Positions 52,948-62,258 of a stretch of DNA of 64,000 bases are shown piece by piece. The translations under genes and the position numbers were made by a program. Origin of the DNA: a bacterium 0.1xD8-71. Lineage in GTDB: Bacteria > Bacillota > Clostridia > Lachnospirales > Lachnospiraceae. Within the stretch, counting starts at the first letter, position 1, and every line of letters begins with the position of its first letter. Where the stretch lies: the NCBI GenBank assembly GCA_003612405.1, contig RAYR01000012.1, forward strand, positions 1 to 64,000. Direction: 5' to 3'. Below the pieces are notes generated by a model. That model did not search any database, was not told where the DNA came from, and was given only the letters and a program-made list of their open reading frames with translations.

Positions 52948-53301
52948 ATGGAGAAGATCGTAGAACAGGGATTATTATATGATTTCTATGGAGAACTGCT
53001 GACAAAACACCAGCAGGAGATTTATGAGAGTGTCGTGTACGACAATCTTTCACTGGGAGAGATTGCTGAGGCGGAAGGCGTCAGCAGACAGGCGGTACAT
53101 GATATTGTGAGGCGTTGTGACAGGACTCTGCAGGGATATGAGGAAAAGCTGGGGTTAGTTGCCCGGTTTATGAGTATCAAGGATAAGATATCACAGATTA
53201 GTGAACTCTCAGCGCAATATGAAGAAGGCGATTCTAAAGACTGGAGTTCTTATGGCGCCCGGATCAGGGAATTGTCCGAAAAGATTATGCAGGAGCTGTA
53301 A
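52948..53301 (+). CDS. ylxM: YlxM-like HTH protein of the SRP operon
   Basis: A 117-residue protein with a sigma-70-region-4-like HTH at about residues 35-70 (LSLGEIAEAEGVSRQAVHDIV). YlxM is conserved next to ffh in Firmicutes and is thought to modulate the SRP. The C-terminal half is helical. It is followed 23 bases on by ffh. Confidence 0.9.
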   Translation: MEKIVEQGLLYDFYGELLTKHQQEIYESVVYDNLSLGEIAEAEGVSRQAVHDIVRRCDRTLQGYEEKLGLVARFMSIKDKISQISELSAQYEEGDSKDWSSYGARIRELSEKIMQEL

Positions 53302-53324
53302 ACCGGAAGAAAGGCGTGGGCCAT

Positions 53325-54692
53325 ATGGCATTTGAAAGTCTGACCGATAAACTGCAAAATGTGTTTAAGAATTTGAGGAGTAAAGGCCGGCTGACAGAGG
53401 CGGACGTAAAGACTGCCCTGAAAGAAGTCAAGATGGCACTTTTAGAGGCTGATGTTAACTTCAAAGTGGTCAAACAATTCGTGAAGTCTGTGGAGGAACG
53501 TGCTGTCGGCGCAGATGTGCTGAACGGTCTGAATCCGGGGCAGATGGTCATCAAGATCGTCAACGAAGAGATGGTATCCTTGATGGGATCGGAAACCACA
53601 GAGATTGCCATGCAGCCTGGTAAGGCCATTACCGTGATTATGATGTGCGGTCTGCAGGGTGCAGGTAAGACTACCACCACAGCAAAGATTGCCGGTAAGC
53701 TTAAGTTAAAGGGAAAGAAATCTTTGTTGGTGGCCTGTGATGTCTACAGGCCGGCAGCCATTAAACAGCTACAGATAAACGGTGAGAAACAGCAGGTGGA
53801 GGTTTTCTCCATGGGAGAGAATCATAAACCGGTCAATATCGCCAGGGCAGCCATAGAGCATGCACAGAAGAATGGTCACAATGTAGTGATCTTAGATACC
53901 GCAGGACGGCTTCATATTGATGAGGAGATGATGGCGGAACTACAGGAGATCAAAGAGAATGTGGATGTGCATCAGACCCTTCTGGTAGTGGATGCCATGA
54001 CCGGACAGGATGCGGTCAATGTGGCAAAGGATTTTGATGAGAAGGTGGGCATAGACGGTGTGATTCTATCCAAGATGGATGGCGATTCCAGAGGCGGTGC
54101 CGCACTCTCCATTAAGGCAGTAACAGGAAAGCCGATTCTTTATATCGGTATGGGTGAGAAACTTTCCGATTTAGAGCAGTTCTATCCGGACCGGATGGCA
54201 AACCGGATTCTGGGTATGGGCGATGTGCTGACTCTGATTGAGAAAGCGCAGCAGAACCTTGATATAGACGAAGAGAAGGAAAGACAGATGGCGGCCCGCA
54301 TGAAGAAGGGCAAGTTCGATTTTGAGGACTATCTGGAAAGTATGAAACAGATGCGCAATATGGGCGGTCTTTCCAGTATTCTGGGGATGATGCCCGGCAT
54401 GGGGAAGCAGATGGCGGATATCGAGTCGGCAGTGGATGAGAAGCAGCTGGCACGTATGGAGGCGATTGTTCTTAGTATGACGCCCGCGGAGAGGCAGAAC
54501 CCTAAATTATTAAATCCCAGCAGAAAACACCGCATTGCGGTGGGCGCCGGTGTGGATATTGCGCTGGTGAACAGATTTATCAAACAGTTTGAACAGTCCC
54601 AGAAGATGATGAAACAGATTCCCGGCATGATGGGCGGTAAGAAAGGCCGCGGCATGTTCGGCGGTATGGGTGGTATGAAATTCCCGTTTTAG
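53325..54692 (+). CDS. ffh: Signal recognition particle protein Ffh
   Basis: A 455-residue GTPase, ATG 53325; GTG 53316 is three codons earlier. It has an N domain, G1 GLQGAGKTTTTAK, DTAGRLHID, SKMDGDSRGGAALS, and a Met-rich M domain from about 300 with a GMFGGMGGM tail. It binds signal peptides and the 4.5S RNA. The receptor is the upstream FtsY. Confidence 0.96.
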   Translation: MAFESLTDKLQNVFKNLRSKGRLTEADVKTALKEVKMALLEADVNFKVVKQFVKSVEERAVGADVLNGLNPGQMVIKIVNEEMVSLMGSETTEIAMQPGKAITVIMMCGLQGAGKTTTTAKIAGKLKLKGKKSLLVACDVYRPAAIKQLQINGEKQQVEVFSMGENHKPVNIARAAIEHAQKNGHNVVILDTAGRLHIDEEMMAELQEIKENVDVHQTLLVVDAMTGQDAVNVAKDFDEKVGIDGVILSKMDGDSRGGAALSIKAVTGKPILYIGMGEKLSDLEQFYPDRMANRILGMGDVLTLIEKAQQNLDIDEEKERQMAARMKKGKFDFEDYLESMKQMRNMGGLSSILGMMPGMGKQMADIESAVDEKQLARMEAIVLSMTPAERQNPKLLNPSRKHRIAVGAGVDIALVNRFIKQFEQSQKMMKQIPGMMGGKKGRGMFGGMGGMKFPF

Positions 54693-54735
54693 GGTTTCAA
54701 TCATAAACAATTAATTTTACAATGGAGGCAGAAAA

Positions 54736-54981
54736 ATGGCAGTTAAAATCAGATTAAGAAGAATGGGTCAGAAGAAGCATCCTTTTTACAGGATCGTAGT
54801 TGCAGATTCCAGATCCCCCAGAGATGGCAGATGTATTGCAGAGATCGGGACTTATGATCCCAACACAGATCCCAGCACCTATAAGGTGAATGAGGAGGAG
54901 GCCAAGAAATGGTTAGCCAATGGCGCACAGCCTACAGAGATTGTCAGCAGAATCTTCAAGACGGTAGGAGTGACGAAATAG
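54736..54981 (+). CDS. rpsP: 30S ribosomal protein S16
   Basis: An 81-residue protein beginning [20 protein letters not shown], the S16 signature. It follows ffh by 43 bases with an ATGGAGG site. It is part of the small subunit and sits in the conserved rpsP-khpA-rimM-trmD-rplS order. Confidence 0.97.
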   Translation: MAVKIRLRRMGQKKHPFYRIVVADSRSPRDGRCIAEIGTYDPNTDPSTYKVNEEEAKKWLANGAQPTEIVSRIFKTVGVTK

Positions 54982-55002
54982 TTTGGCTTTTGGAGGTGAA
55001 CC

Positions 55003-55230
55003 ATGAAAGAATTAGTGGAAGTGATCGCAAAAGCTCTCGTCGAAAACCCGGATGAAGTAGTCGTGACACAGAAGGAAGATGGTAAGAATCTTACCATTGA
55101 ACTTCATGTTGCAGCCTCTGATATGGGAAAAGTAATCGGTAAACAGGGCCGTATTGCCAAGGCAATCCGCTCTGTCGTTAAGGCGGCATCGTCGAAAGAC
55201 AACAGGAGAGTGGATGTAGAAATCATCTGA
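55003..55230 (+). CDS. khpA: KH-domain RNA-binding protein KhpA
   Basis: A 75-residue KH protein with the GXXG loop in VIGKQGRIAKAIRSVV. It binds RNA, often with KhpB, in cell-envelope and division control. A TTGGAGG site precedes it. Confidence 0.93.
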   Translation: MKELVEVIAKALVENPDEVVVTQKEDGKNLTIELHVAASDMGKVIGKQGRIAKAIRSVVKAASSKDNRRVDVEII

Positions 55231-55236
55231 CAGTTT

Positions 55237-55262
55237 AGCCCCATGGAATTATCTGTGGGGCT
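55237..55262 (+). other. Hairpin between khpA and rimM
   Basis: AGCCCCA (55237-55243) pairs with TGGGGCT (55256-55262). It has a weak T tail, so it may attenuate or process the transcript rather than end it. Confidence 0.45.
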
Positions 55263-55332
55263 GATCTTATCATAGGGTAATTATGGCAGGCTGCATTATG
55301 GCGGCGGATTATCAGGAGCATTGAGGGTATTT

Positions 55333-55839
55333 ATGAACAACGAATTACAGGTGGGTGTCATCACGCAGACACATGGAATCCGGGGAGAAGTCAAGGTATA
55401 TCCCACGACGGATGATGCGGCCCGTTTTAAGAAACTGAAGGAAGTGATTCTGGATACAGGGCGGGAACATCTTACGCTTAAGATAGAGAACGTGAAGTTT
55501 TTTAAGCAGTTTGTAATCCTCAAATTTCAGGGATATGACTCTATCAACGATGTAGAGAAATATAAAAGATCTAGACTTCTGGTACCGAGAGAGCAGGCAG
55601 TGAAATTAAAGAAAGATGAATATTTTGTGACTGATATGATAGGACTTCAGGTGGTGACGGATGAAGAGGAGGCCTTTGGAGAATTGAAGGATGTGCTCTC
55701 AACCGGTGCCAATGATGTCTATGTGGTGGTACGCGCAGACGGGACAGAAGTTCTGCTTCCGGCCATCAAAGAATGTATTCTTAAGGTGGATATGGAACAG
55801 CGGATTATGAGAGTGCATATTATGGATGGGCTGTTGTGA
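55333..55839 (+). CDS. rimM: 16S rRNA maturation factor RimM
   Basis: A 168-residue protein with the N-terminal RimM barrel (TQTHGIRGEVKVYP) and the C-terminal PRC barrel (YFVTDMIGLQVVTD). It helps 30S head assembly. The start ATG 55333 is preferred over a TTG four codons upstream. Confidence 0.95.
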   Translation: MNNELQVGVITQTHGIRGEVKVYPTTDDAARFKKLKEVILDTGREHLTLKIENVKFFKQFVILKFQGYDSINDVEKYKRSRLLVPREQAVKLKKDEYFVTDMIGLQVVTDEEEAFGELKDVLSTGANDVYVVVRADGTEVLLPAIKECILKVDMEQRIMRVHIMDGLL

Positions 55840-55872
55840 TATGACGCAGGCGTGAGTGGATAAAGGAGAGGT

Positions 55873-56625
55873 ATGGTAAATTTCCATATTATGACATTGT
55901 TTCCCGACATGGTTCTTGCGGGACTTCATACAAGTATTCTGGGCCGGGCGGCAGACAAAGGTTATATTTCGATAGAAGCAGTCGATATCAGAGATTATAC
56001 ACAGGATAAACACGGTAAGGTAGATGACTATACTTACGGCGGCGGCGCAGGGATGCTGATGCAGGCTCAGCCCGTATATGATGCATACCAGGCTGTTGCG
56101 GGACGGATTCCGCAGGGAAAAAAGAAGCGGGTAATCTATGTATCGCCCCAGGGAAAGACATTTCATCAGACCATGGCCCAAGAGCTGGCCATGGAGGAAG
56201 AACTGATCTTTCTGTGCGGTCATTACGAAGGGGTGGATGAGAGAGTACTGGAAGAAATTGTGACGGATGAGATATCCCTGGGAGATTATGTGCTCACAGG
56301 GGGAGAACTGGCGGCCATGGTGATGGTGGATGCCATTGCACGGCTGGTCCCGGGAGTGCTTCACAATGATGAATCGGCGGTGACAGAATCTTTCGGCAAT
56401 GGTCTTTTGGAATATCCGCAGTATTCCAGACCGGAAATATGGCACGATAAGAGGGTGCCTGCCGTGCTTTTGTCCGGGGATCACGCGAAAGTGGATGCCT
56501 GGCGTCTGGAACAGTCTCTTATACGGACGCAAAAGAGACGGCCGGATCTGTACGAGCGGTATCAGGAACTGCATCCCCCTGTGGAAAAGAAAAAACGATC
56601 CCAAAAGGGAGCAAAAGAGGACTGA
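55873..56625 (+). CDS. trmD: tRNA (guanine-N1)-methyltransferase TrmD
   Basis: A 250-residue SPOUT enzyme that methylates G37 of tRNAs. The knot motifs are GGGAGMLMQAQP, FLCGHYEGVDERV and DYVLTGGELAAMVM. The length is normal. It has a strong AAGGAGAGG site. Confidence 0.96.
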   Translation: MVNFHIMTLFPDMVLAGLHTSILGRAADKGYISIEAVDIRDYTQDKHGKVDDYTYGGGAGMLMQAQPVYDAYQAVAGRIPQGKKKRVIYVSPQGKTFHQTMAQELAMEEELIFLCGHYEGVDERVLEEIVTDEISLGDYVLTGGELAAMVMVDAIARLVPGVLHNDESAVTESFGNGLLEYPQYSRPEIWHDKRVPAVLLSGDHAKVDAWRLEQSLIRTQKRRPDLYERYQELHPPVEKKKRSQKGAKED

Positions 56626-56657
56626 AAGATAAAAGAAAAGCTAAAAACCGCTTGCAT

Positions 56658-56686
56658 TTGACAGTACAATATGGTAAGTTAATAAT
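56658..56686 (+). promoter_or_regulatory. Internal promoter before rplS
   Basis: -35 TTGACA (56658-56663), a 17-base spacer, -10 AATAAT (56681-56686), 70 bases before the rplS start. It would let L19 be made independently of trmD. Confidence 0.65.
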
Positions 56687-56755
56687 GTTGTAAAAAGAGA
56701 TGGTCCTCTGTTACAGATTGTATTAAGAACATCTAAGTCTTTTAGGAGGAAAATT

Positions 56756-57103
56756 ATGAACGAAATCATCAGAGAAATTGAAGCAGCTCAGTTAAAAGAA
56801 AATGTCAGTGACTTTAACGTAGGCGACACTGTAAAGGTGTATGGTAAGATCAAAGAGGGTAATCGTGAGAGAATCCAGATTTTTGAGGGAACCGTGTTAA
56901 AGATTCAGGGCGGCGGCAACAGAACCACATTTACGGTGAGAAAAATATCCAATGGCGTCGGCGTTGAGAAGACATGGCCTATGCACTCTCCGAATGTGGA
57001 AAAGGTTGAGGTTGTCAGAAGAGGTAAAGTAAGGCGTGCTAAACTGAATTACCTGAGAAACCGTGTCGGTAAGAAGGCTAAAGTGAAAGAACTGGTTAAA
57101 TAA
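56756..57103 (+). CDS. rplS: 50S ribosomal protein L19
   Basis: A 115-residue protein of the L19 family, with the conserved [20 protein letters not shown] and [15 protein letters not shown] stretches. An AGGAGG site precedes ATG. It lies at the subunit interface. A terminator follows. Confidence 0.97.
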   Translation: MNEIIREIEAAQLKENVSDFNVGDTVKVYGKIKEGNRERIQIFEGTVLKIQGGGNRTTFTVRKISNGVGVEKTWPMHSPNVEKVEVVRRGKVRRAKLNYLRNRVGKKAKVKELVK

Positions 57104-57120
57104 GCAAACGTGATGATGGG

Positions 57121-57156
57121 CAGATACCTTGGAGCGATTCGGGGTATCTGTTTTTT
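57121..57156 (+). terminator. Terminator after rplS
   Basis: CAGATACC (57121-57128) and GGTATCTG (57143-57150), then six T. lepB starts 16 bases later, so read-through is likely for the downstream genes. Confidence 0.75.
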
Positions 57157-57171
57157 GAAAGGGAAAGGGTC

Positions 57172-57756
57172 ATGGCAAGAAGGAAGGGCTTGACTTTTTA
57201 TCAGAAGAAGAAACGACTGAATCCCAGGATTATCAAAGATATCCTGGAAGTGTTTGTGGGCGGTGTGGTTGCCGTCTTTTTGGCCTTTGTCATTATCTTT
57301 TCCGTGGGGATGCGTACCAGCGTGATTGGGGATTCCATGGAACCGGTTCTGTATAACGGACAGGAGATTTTGATGAACCGGATTATTTACAGGCTTTCCA
57401 CACCGAAGCGGGGAGATGTGATTGTTTTTCTGCCAAACGGCAACCAGAATTCACATTTCTATGTGAAGCGTGTGGTGGGACTGCCGGGGGAGACGATTCA
57501 GATCCGTGAAGGAAGAGTGTACATAGACGGGCTTTTGTTGTATGAGGATGATTCCTTTGATGAGATGATTGATCCCGGAATTGCCCGCAATGAGCTGCTT
57601 CTTGCGCAGGATGAGTTTTTTGTGCTTGGAGACAACCGGAACAGCAGTGAGGACAGCCGCTCCGGTAATATCGGTGCGGTCAGGAAGGATAATATTGTTG
57701 GGAAGGCATGGTTCCACATGGCCACTGAGGATGTATCCATGGGCTTAATTGAGTAG
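57172..57756 (+). CDS. lepB: Type I signal peptidase (first copy)
   Basis: A 194-residue membrane peptidase with one transmembrane segment (about residues 25-45). The catalytic Ser is in GDSMEPVL and the Lys in VKRVVGLPGETI; GDNRNSSEDSRSG is the conserved C-terminal box. It removes signal peptides outside the membrane. A second copy lies beyond rbgA. Confidence 0.95.
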   Translation: MARRKGLTFYQKKKRLNPRIIKDILEVFVGGVVAVFLAFVIIFSVGMRTSVIGDSMEPVLYNGQEILMNRIIYRLSTPKRGDVIVFLPNGNQNSHFYVKRVVGLPGETIQIREGRVYIDGLLLYEDDSFDEMIDPGIARNELLLAQDEFFVLGDNRNSSEDSRSGNIGAVRKDNIVGKAWFHMATEDVSMGLIE

Positions 57757-57780
57757 ATATCCAAGAGAGGAGCAAAGTAC

Positions 57781-58632
57781 ATGAACTATCAGTGGTATCC
57801 GGGTCATATGACCAAAGCAAAGCGTATGATGCAGGAAAATATCAGTCTGATTGATCTGGTCATTGAGCTGGTGGATGCAAGAGCGCCGCTTTCCAGCAGG
57901 AATCCGGATATTGATGAGCTGGGAAAGCACAAATCCCGTCTGATACTTTTGAATAAATCAGATCTTGCTGATCCTGGATTGAACCAGCGTTGGATGAGCT
58001 TTTTTAAGGAAAAAGGCTTTTATGTCCTGGAAGTCAATGCGAAGACGGGACAGGGGCTGAAAGCGATTCAGGGCATGGTGCGGGAGGCCTGTAAGGAGAA
58101 GATAGAACGGGACAGGAAGCGCGGCATTAAGAACCGGCCTGTGAGGGCTATTGTAGTGGGGATCCCCAATGTGGGCAAATCAACTTTTATCAATTCTTTT
58201 GCAGGAAAAGCCTGCACGAAGACAGGCAATAAGCCGGGCGTGACCAAAGGGAAACAGTGGATCAGGCTGAATAAGGAACTGGAACTTCTGGATACGCCGG
58301 GAATTCTCTGGCCTAAGTTTGAGAGCGAGGAAGTGGGCCGGAAGCTGGCCATGATCGGTTCCATGAACGATGAGATATTACAGATGACAGAACTTGCGGA
58401 GGCCCTGGTCACTTATCTGTTGTCCCATTACAGGAGAGCGCTTTTGGACCGCTATCAGATAGAAGAGGACGGACAAAGCTATACGGCCCAGGAAGTGATG
58501 GAAGCAGTCTGTGAAAACCGTAAGTGTTATAAAAAGGGACAGGAACCTGATTATGAGAAGGCGGCCGCTCTGGTGATAGATGATTTCAGGAGCGGGAGAA
58601 TCGGCCAAATTACATTGGAAGAACCGGTGTGA
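57781..58632 (+). CDS. rbgA: Ribosome biogenesis GTPase RbgA (YlqF)
   Basis: A 283-residue circularly permuted GTPase: G4 LNKSDLAD comes before G1 GIPNVGKSTFIN, and G3 is in LDTPGILWP. It matures the 50S subunit. A GAGAGGAGC site precedes ATG 57781. It lies between two lepB genes, as in other Firmicutes. Confidence 0.96.
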   Translation: MNYQWYPGHMTKAKRMMQENISLIDLVIELVDARAPLSSRNPDIDELGKHKSRLILLNKSDLADPGLNQRWMSFFKEKGFYVLEVNAKTGQGLKAIQGMVREACKEKIERDRKRGIKNRPVRAIVVGIPNVGKSTFINSFAGKACTKTGNKPGVTKGKQWIRLNKELELLDTPGILWPKFESEEVGRKLAMIGSMNDEILQMTELAEALVTYLLSHYRRALLDRYQIEEDGQSYTAQEVMEAVCENRKCYKKGQEPDYEKAAALVIDDFRSGRIGQITLEEPV

Positions 58633-58685
58633 CGCGGATGGATGTCCATGGCGTATGAAAAGACAGTGTGGTGGAGGATAGAATC

Positions 58686-59225
58686 ATGAAAAAAGTGTTG
58701 AGAGAGATATTGAGCACAAGCCTGTATTTGCTGGGTGTATTATGTGCCGTCTATCTGGTGATTCACTTTGTGGGGCAAAGGACACAGGTACAGGGAGATT
58801 CCATGGAACCGAAACTCAGCACGGAGGATAATCTGATCGTGGATAAGATCAGTTATCGTTTCCATGATCCGGAGCGGTTTGATATTATCGTTTTTCCTTT
58901 CCAGTATGAGAAAGATACTTTCTATATCAAGCGTATTATCGGTCTGCCAGGGGAGACTGTGCAGATTGATGAAGAAGGCAATATCATGATTGACGGAGAG
59001 ATACTGGAGGAATCTTATGGGAAAGAAGTGATTTTGAATCCCGGCAGAGCATATGAGCAGGTGGAGCTGGGCGAAGATGAATATTTTGTCATGGGTGATA
59101 ACAGAAATAACAGCACTGACAGCAGAGATCCGTATGTGGGAAATATCAAAAGAAAAGATATCATAGGCAGGGCATGGCTGCGGATATGGCCGTTAGATAA
59201 GTTTGGATTGATTAAGCACCGCTAG
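58686..59225 (+). CDS. lepB: Type I signal peptidase (second copy)
   Basis: A 179-residue peptidase. ATG 58686 follows GGAGG by eight bases; an upstream GTG extension is rejected. One transmembrane segment (about 10-30), GDSMEPKLS (Ser), YIKRIIGLPGET (Lys), and GDNRNNSTDSRDP are visible. It is a paralog of the other copy with the same active site but a different substrate-loop region, so the two may share or split clients. Confidence 0.93.
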   Translation: MKKVLREILSTSLYLLGVLCAVYLVIHFVGQRTQVQGDSMEPKLSTEDNLIVDKISYRFHDPERFDIIVFPFQYEKDTFYIKRIIGLPGETVQIDEEGNIMIDGEILEESYGKEVILNPGRAYEQVELGEDEYFVMGDNRNNSTDSRDPYVGNIKRKDIIGRAWLRIWPLDKFGLIKHR

Positions 59226-59264
59226 CAGACTCAGATTATGCCAGAGAATAAGAGAGGTGGCAGG

Positions 59265-60029
59265 ATGGCAGAAGATATCAGGACAATCAGACAAAAATTA
59301 CAGGCAGCAACGATGGAAGAGCTGCCTGTTTTGTTTCTGCAATACGAAAATGATCCGCGCATGGGTGTGCAGAAGGAAATAGAGAGAGCCAGGCGCCGGA
59401 AGATGGATTATGATAAAGAGCTGGCGCGGACGGAAGCATTGCAGGAATATGAGCGGGAATACAGCGCTTATGCCCATATCTGCGGTATTGATGAAGTGGG
59501 GAGAGGTCCGCTGGCAGGTCCGGTGGTGGCCGGCGCGGTGATTCTGCCAAAAGATTGTGACATTTTATATATCAATGATTCCAAGAAACTGTCCGAAAAA
59601 AAGAGAGAGGAACTCTATGAGATCATCATGGAGAAAGCCGTGGCGGTGGGGCTTGGATACAGTACTCCAAAGCGGATTGATGAGATCAATATTTTGCAGG
59701 CTACCTATGAGGCCATGAGAGAGGCCATCGGACAGCTTGGCGTGGTGCCGGATCTTCTTTTAAACGATGCGGTGACGATTCCTCAGGTTTCCATCAGGCA
59801 GGTGCCTATCATCAAGGGAGATGCCAAAAGCATTTCTATCGGGGCAGCCAGTATTGTGGCCAAGGTCACAAGGGACCGTCTTATGACAGAGTATGATCAG
59901 GTGTATCCGGTCTATGGATTTGCTGCAAATAAGGGATATGGTGCGCAGGCGCATATCGATGCGCTTAAGAAATACGGTCCCTGTCCCATTCATCGTAAAA
60001 CATTTATTACACATTTTTGTGAGGTATGA
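59265..60029 (+). CDS. rnhB: Ribonuclease HII
   Basis: A 254-residue RNase H-fold enzyme with an N-terminal helical extension of about 70 residues. The catalytic region starts CGIDEVGRGPLAGPVVAGAV, with the second acidic site in LLLNDAVT and a conserved SIGAASIVAKVTRD. ATG 59265 follows AGAGGTGG. It removes RNA from DNA. Its stop overlaps the FliK-like start by ATGA. Confidence 0.95.
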   Translation: MAEDIRTIRQKLQAATMEELPVLFLQYENDPRMGVQKEIERARRRKMDYDKELARTEALQEYEREYSAYAHICGIDEVGRGPLAGPVVAGAVILPKDCDILYINDSKKLSEKKREELYEIIMEKAVAVGLGYSTPKRIDEINILQATYEAMREAIGQLGVVPDLLLNDAVTIPQVSIRQVPIIKGDAKSISIGAASIVAKVTRDRLMTEYDQVYPVYGFAANKGYGAQAHIDALKKYGPCPIHRKTFITHFCEV

Positions 60030-61813
60030 ATTTGAATCTGGGAAATATTTTCAAGAAAGACAATCGAACAATCCGGACAAACGATACGGCCAGGGCGCCG
60101 GAATCCATGAGCAAGGGGGAACGTCTCTACCGTTTGCAGAATGAGATACGCAACATGAAGCCGGGGCAGACATTGCAGGGCACAGTGGTGAACAGAAATG
60201 GAAATTCGGTGCAGATTGAACTGGCCCAGGACTTCAACATCAATGCCAGAATTGACCAGAGCGTGAGTCTGGCATTGGGGCAGATGATGAGTTTTGAGAT
60301 TAAGGCGAACAATGGGTCGCTTTTGTCGTTGGCGCCTCTGTATACCAACACTGCCAATACGGCTACCATACTGCGGGCGCTGGCGGCGGCGGGATTGCCG
60401 GAAACGGCGGCCAACATCGAGATGGTGGCAACGATGATGGAGGAAGGGATGCCCATTGATAAGGAATCCATCTTAAGCATGAGCAGACAGCTTCTGGATT
60501 TTCCCGGTCAGAATCCTGCATCGATCATACAGATGACGAAGTTGGGTCTGCCAGTCACGGAGGCAAATATAGAGCAGTTTGAGCATTATATGAACGCAAA
60601 CCATCAGATACTGGGCAGTGTGGAGACCATTATGGATGAACTGCCGCAGGTCTTTACGGAGTTGATGGCTGCCGGTAAGGAAGGGCAGGCCTATACCTTT
60701 TATGAGGCAGTGCTGAATATCTTTACGGGCAATGAGACAGAGGGCAGTGTTATCTTACAGGAGAACCTGCCTGCCCAGCCGGAGGAAGGACAGCCGGCGG
60801 GTCAGGAGACTGTCTCTTTGACGCAGGAACAGACCACGAAACAGGAAACGACGCAGCCGGGGACACAGCAGGCGGCAGAACAGCCGGCAGGACAGATCCG
60901 GGATGCTGTACAGACAATGCAGCAACAGGCTGACGATACGCTGTTGCATATGACAGATACGGCAGGCGGGGAAGGCGGCAGGCCGGTTGTCCTGACAGAC
61001 AGACAATGGAACAGCCTGGCGGATATGTTAAGAAATCTGGGGGTGGAGGAAGAGACTGCCGGGCAGATCCAGAAAGGGCAGATTCCGCCCAAAGAAGTAC
61101 TGAATCTGATTCGGGAATTTCTGCCCAGGGCCATGCATGATCCGGATGTGGGCAGGATTATGGAAAGACTTCTCGGCGGTAAGGAGTTTCAGAATCTTTT
61201 AAAGGCAGAGATTGGCAAACAGTGGTTGATAGAGCCAAGAGAAGTGGCGGATCCCAAACAGGTGGAACAGCTTTACGAGAGAGTCAGGGAACAGACTATG
61301 CGGATGCACCAGGCTCTTGCAGCCGCAGAGAAGGGGGAGACTCCCCTTGCCAGAAGCGTGCAGAACTTACAGAACAATGTGGATTTTATGAATCAGATGA
61401 ATCATATGTACACCTATGTACAGCTCCCGCTTAAGATGCTGGGTAATAATGCCCATGGGGATCTGTATGTCTATACCAATAAGAAGAATCTGGCAGCTAA
61501 GGACGGCAATGTAAGTGCGCTTCTGCATTTGGATATGGAACATCTGGGGCCTCTGGATGTGTATGTGACCATGCAGAACCAGAAAGTCAGCACCAATTTT
61601 ACCGTACAGGATGAGAGTATTTTGGATTTGATTGAAGAGCATATCGGGCTTTTACATGACCGTCTTGCCAAACGGGGTTATGATTTCAAGGCCCATATGC
61701 AGATTAAAGAGGCGGAAGAAGAGGGAGAGCAGGAGTCTATTATGAGAACCATTCTCCATCAGCAGAAGAATATTTCTGTTTTGAGCAGGACGTCTTTTGA
61801 TATGCGCGCATAG
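60026..61813 (+). CDS. FliK-like (YlqG-type) protein
   Basis: A 595-residue protein with a polar N-terminus, a Gln/Thr/Pro-rich middle (about 245-295) and a C-terminal domain (about 490-590) like the FliK hook-length-control domain. The LHLDMEHLGPLDVYVTMQ pattern there matches its beta-rich core. It occupies the position of B. subtilis ylqG, after rnhB. An N-terminal NEIRNMKPGQTLQGTV segment is typical of this subset. It may act in export-gate switching with the FlhB-like gene next to it. It overlaps rnhB by four bases. Confidence 0.75.
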   Translation: MNLNLGNIFKKDNRTIRTNDTARAPESMSKGERLYRLQNEIRNMKPGQTLQGTVVNRNGNSVQIELAQDFNINARIDQSVSLALGQMMSFEIKANNGSLLSLAPLYTNTANTATILRALAAAGLPETAANIEMVATMMEEGMPIDKESILSMSRQLLDFPGQNPASIIQMTKLGLPVTEANIEQFEHYMNANHQILGSVETIMDELPQVFTELMAAGKEGQAYTFYEAVLNIFTGNETEGSVILQENLPAQPEEGQPAGQETVSLTQEQTTKQETTQPGTQQAAEQPAGQIRDAVQTMQQQADDTLLHMTDTAGGEGGRPVVLTDRQWNSLADMLRNLGVEEETAGQIQKGQIPPKEVLNLIREFLPRAMHDPDVGRIMERLLGGKEFQNLLKAEIGKQWLIEPREVADPKQVEQLYERVREQTMRMHQALAAAEKGETPLARSVQNLQNNVDFMNQMNHMYTYVQLPLKMLGNNAHGDLYVYTNKKNLAAKDGNVSALLHLDMEHLGPLDVYVTMQNQKVSTNFTVQDESILDLIEEHIGLLHDRLAKRGYDFKAHMQIKEAEEEGEQESIMRTILHQQKNISVLSRTSFDMRA

Positions 61814-61815
61814 TA

Positions 61816-61910
61816 GTACAAGAAGAAGTTCTAATGCTCACAGCAATGGCTGTTTTGCAAAGAACTTCTATGTCTTATACAAGAGAATTCCCAAAGGGCG
61901 GGAATTCTCT
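61816..61910 (+). other. Hairpins between the FliK-like and FlhB-like genes
   Basis: GTACAAGA plus AGAAGTTCT (61816-61832) pair with AGAACTTCT (61861-61869) and TCTTATAC (61873-61880), capped by ACAGC/GCTGT (61840-61853). A second hairpin, GAGAATTCCC / GGGAATTCTC (61884-61910), has a perfect 10-base stem. No T tract follows, so these look like attenuation or processing structures. Confidence 0.65.
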
Positions 61911-61956
61911 GCGGGTACTTGAAGGAATATGATATGCTGGAGGAAAGGAGCAGGGG

Positions 61957-62256
61957 ATGGCTTTACAGGATAAGAAACAAGAGAAACCGAAACAGGCGAT
62001 TGCCCTGGAATATGACCCTGAGGAGGCGGCGCCGCGGGTGATAGCCTCCGGTAAAGGCGCTTTGGCAGAACGTATTATAGAACGGGCCAAGGAAGCAGAT
62101 GTGCCGGTGCACCGGGATGACAAACTGGCGGATACATTGTCACGGTTGGAAATCGGTGATATGATTCCGCCGGAATTGTATGAAGTCGTAGCGGAAATCC
62201 TGGTCTTTGTGGATTCCATGGATAAGATCAGGGCCAAGATTGCGAAAGGGCAGTAA
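61957..62256 (+). CDS. FlhB C-terminal-like protein (YlqH-type)
   Basis: A 99-residue protein equal to the cytoplasmic, post-cleavage part of FlhB/YscU: AIALEYDPEEAAPRVIASGKG, then the ERAKEADVPVHRD segment and a terminal PPELYEVVAEI. It lacks the membrane part and the NPTH autocleavage site, starting just past it. It matches B. subtilis ylqH in position and size. It might act as a mobile FlhB-C and pair with the FliK-like gene before it. An AAGGAGC site precedes it. Confidence 0.85.
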   Translation: MALQDKKQEKPKQAIALEYDPEEAAPRVIASGKGALAERIIERAKEADVPVHRDDKLADTLSRLEIGDMIPPELYEVVAEILVFVDSMDKIRAKIAKGQ

Positions 62257-62258
62257 GC

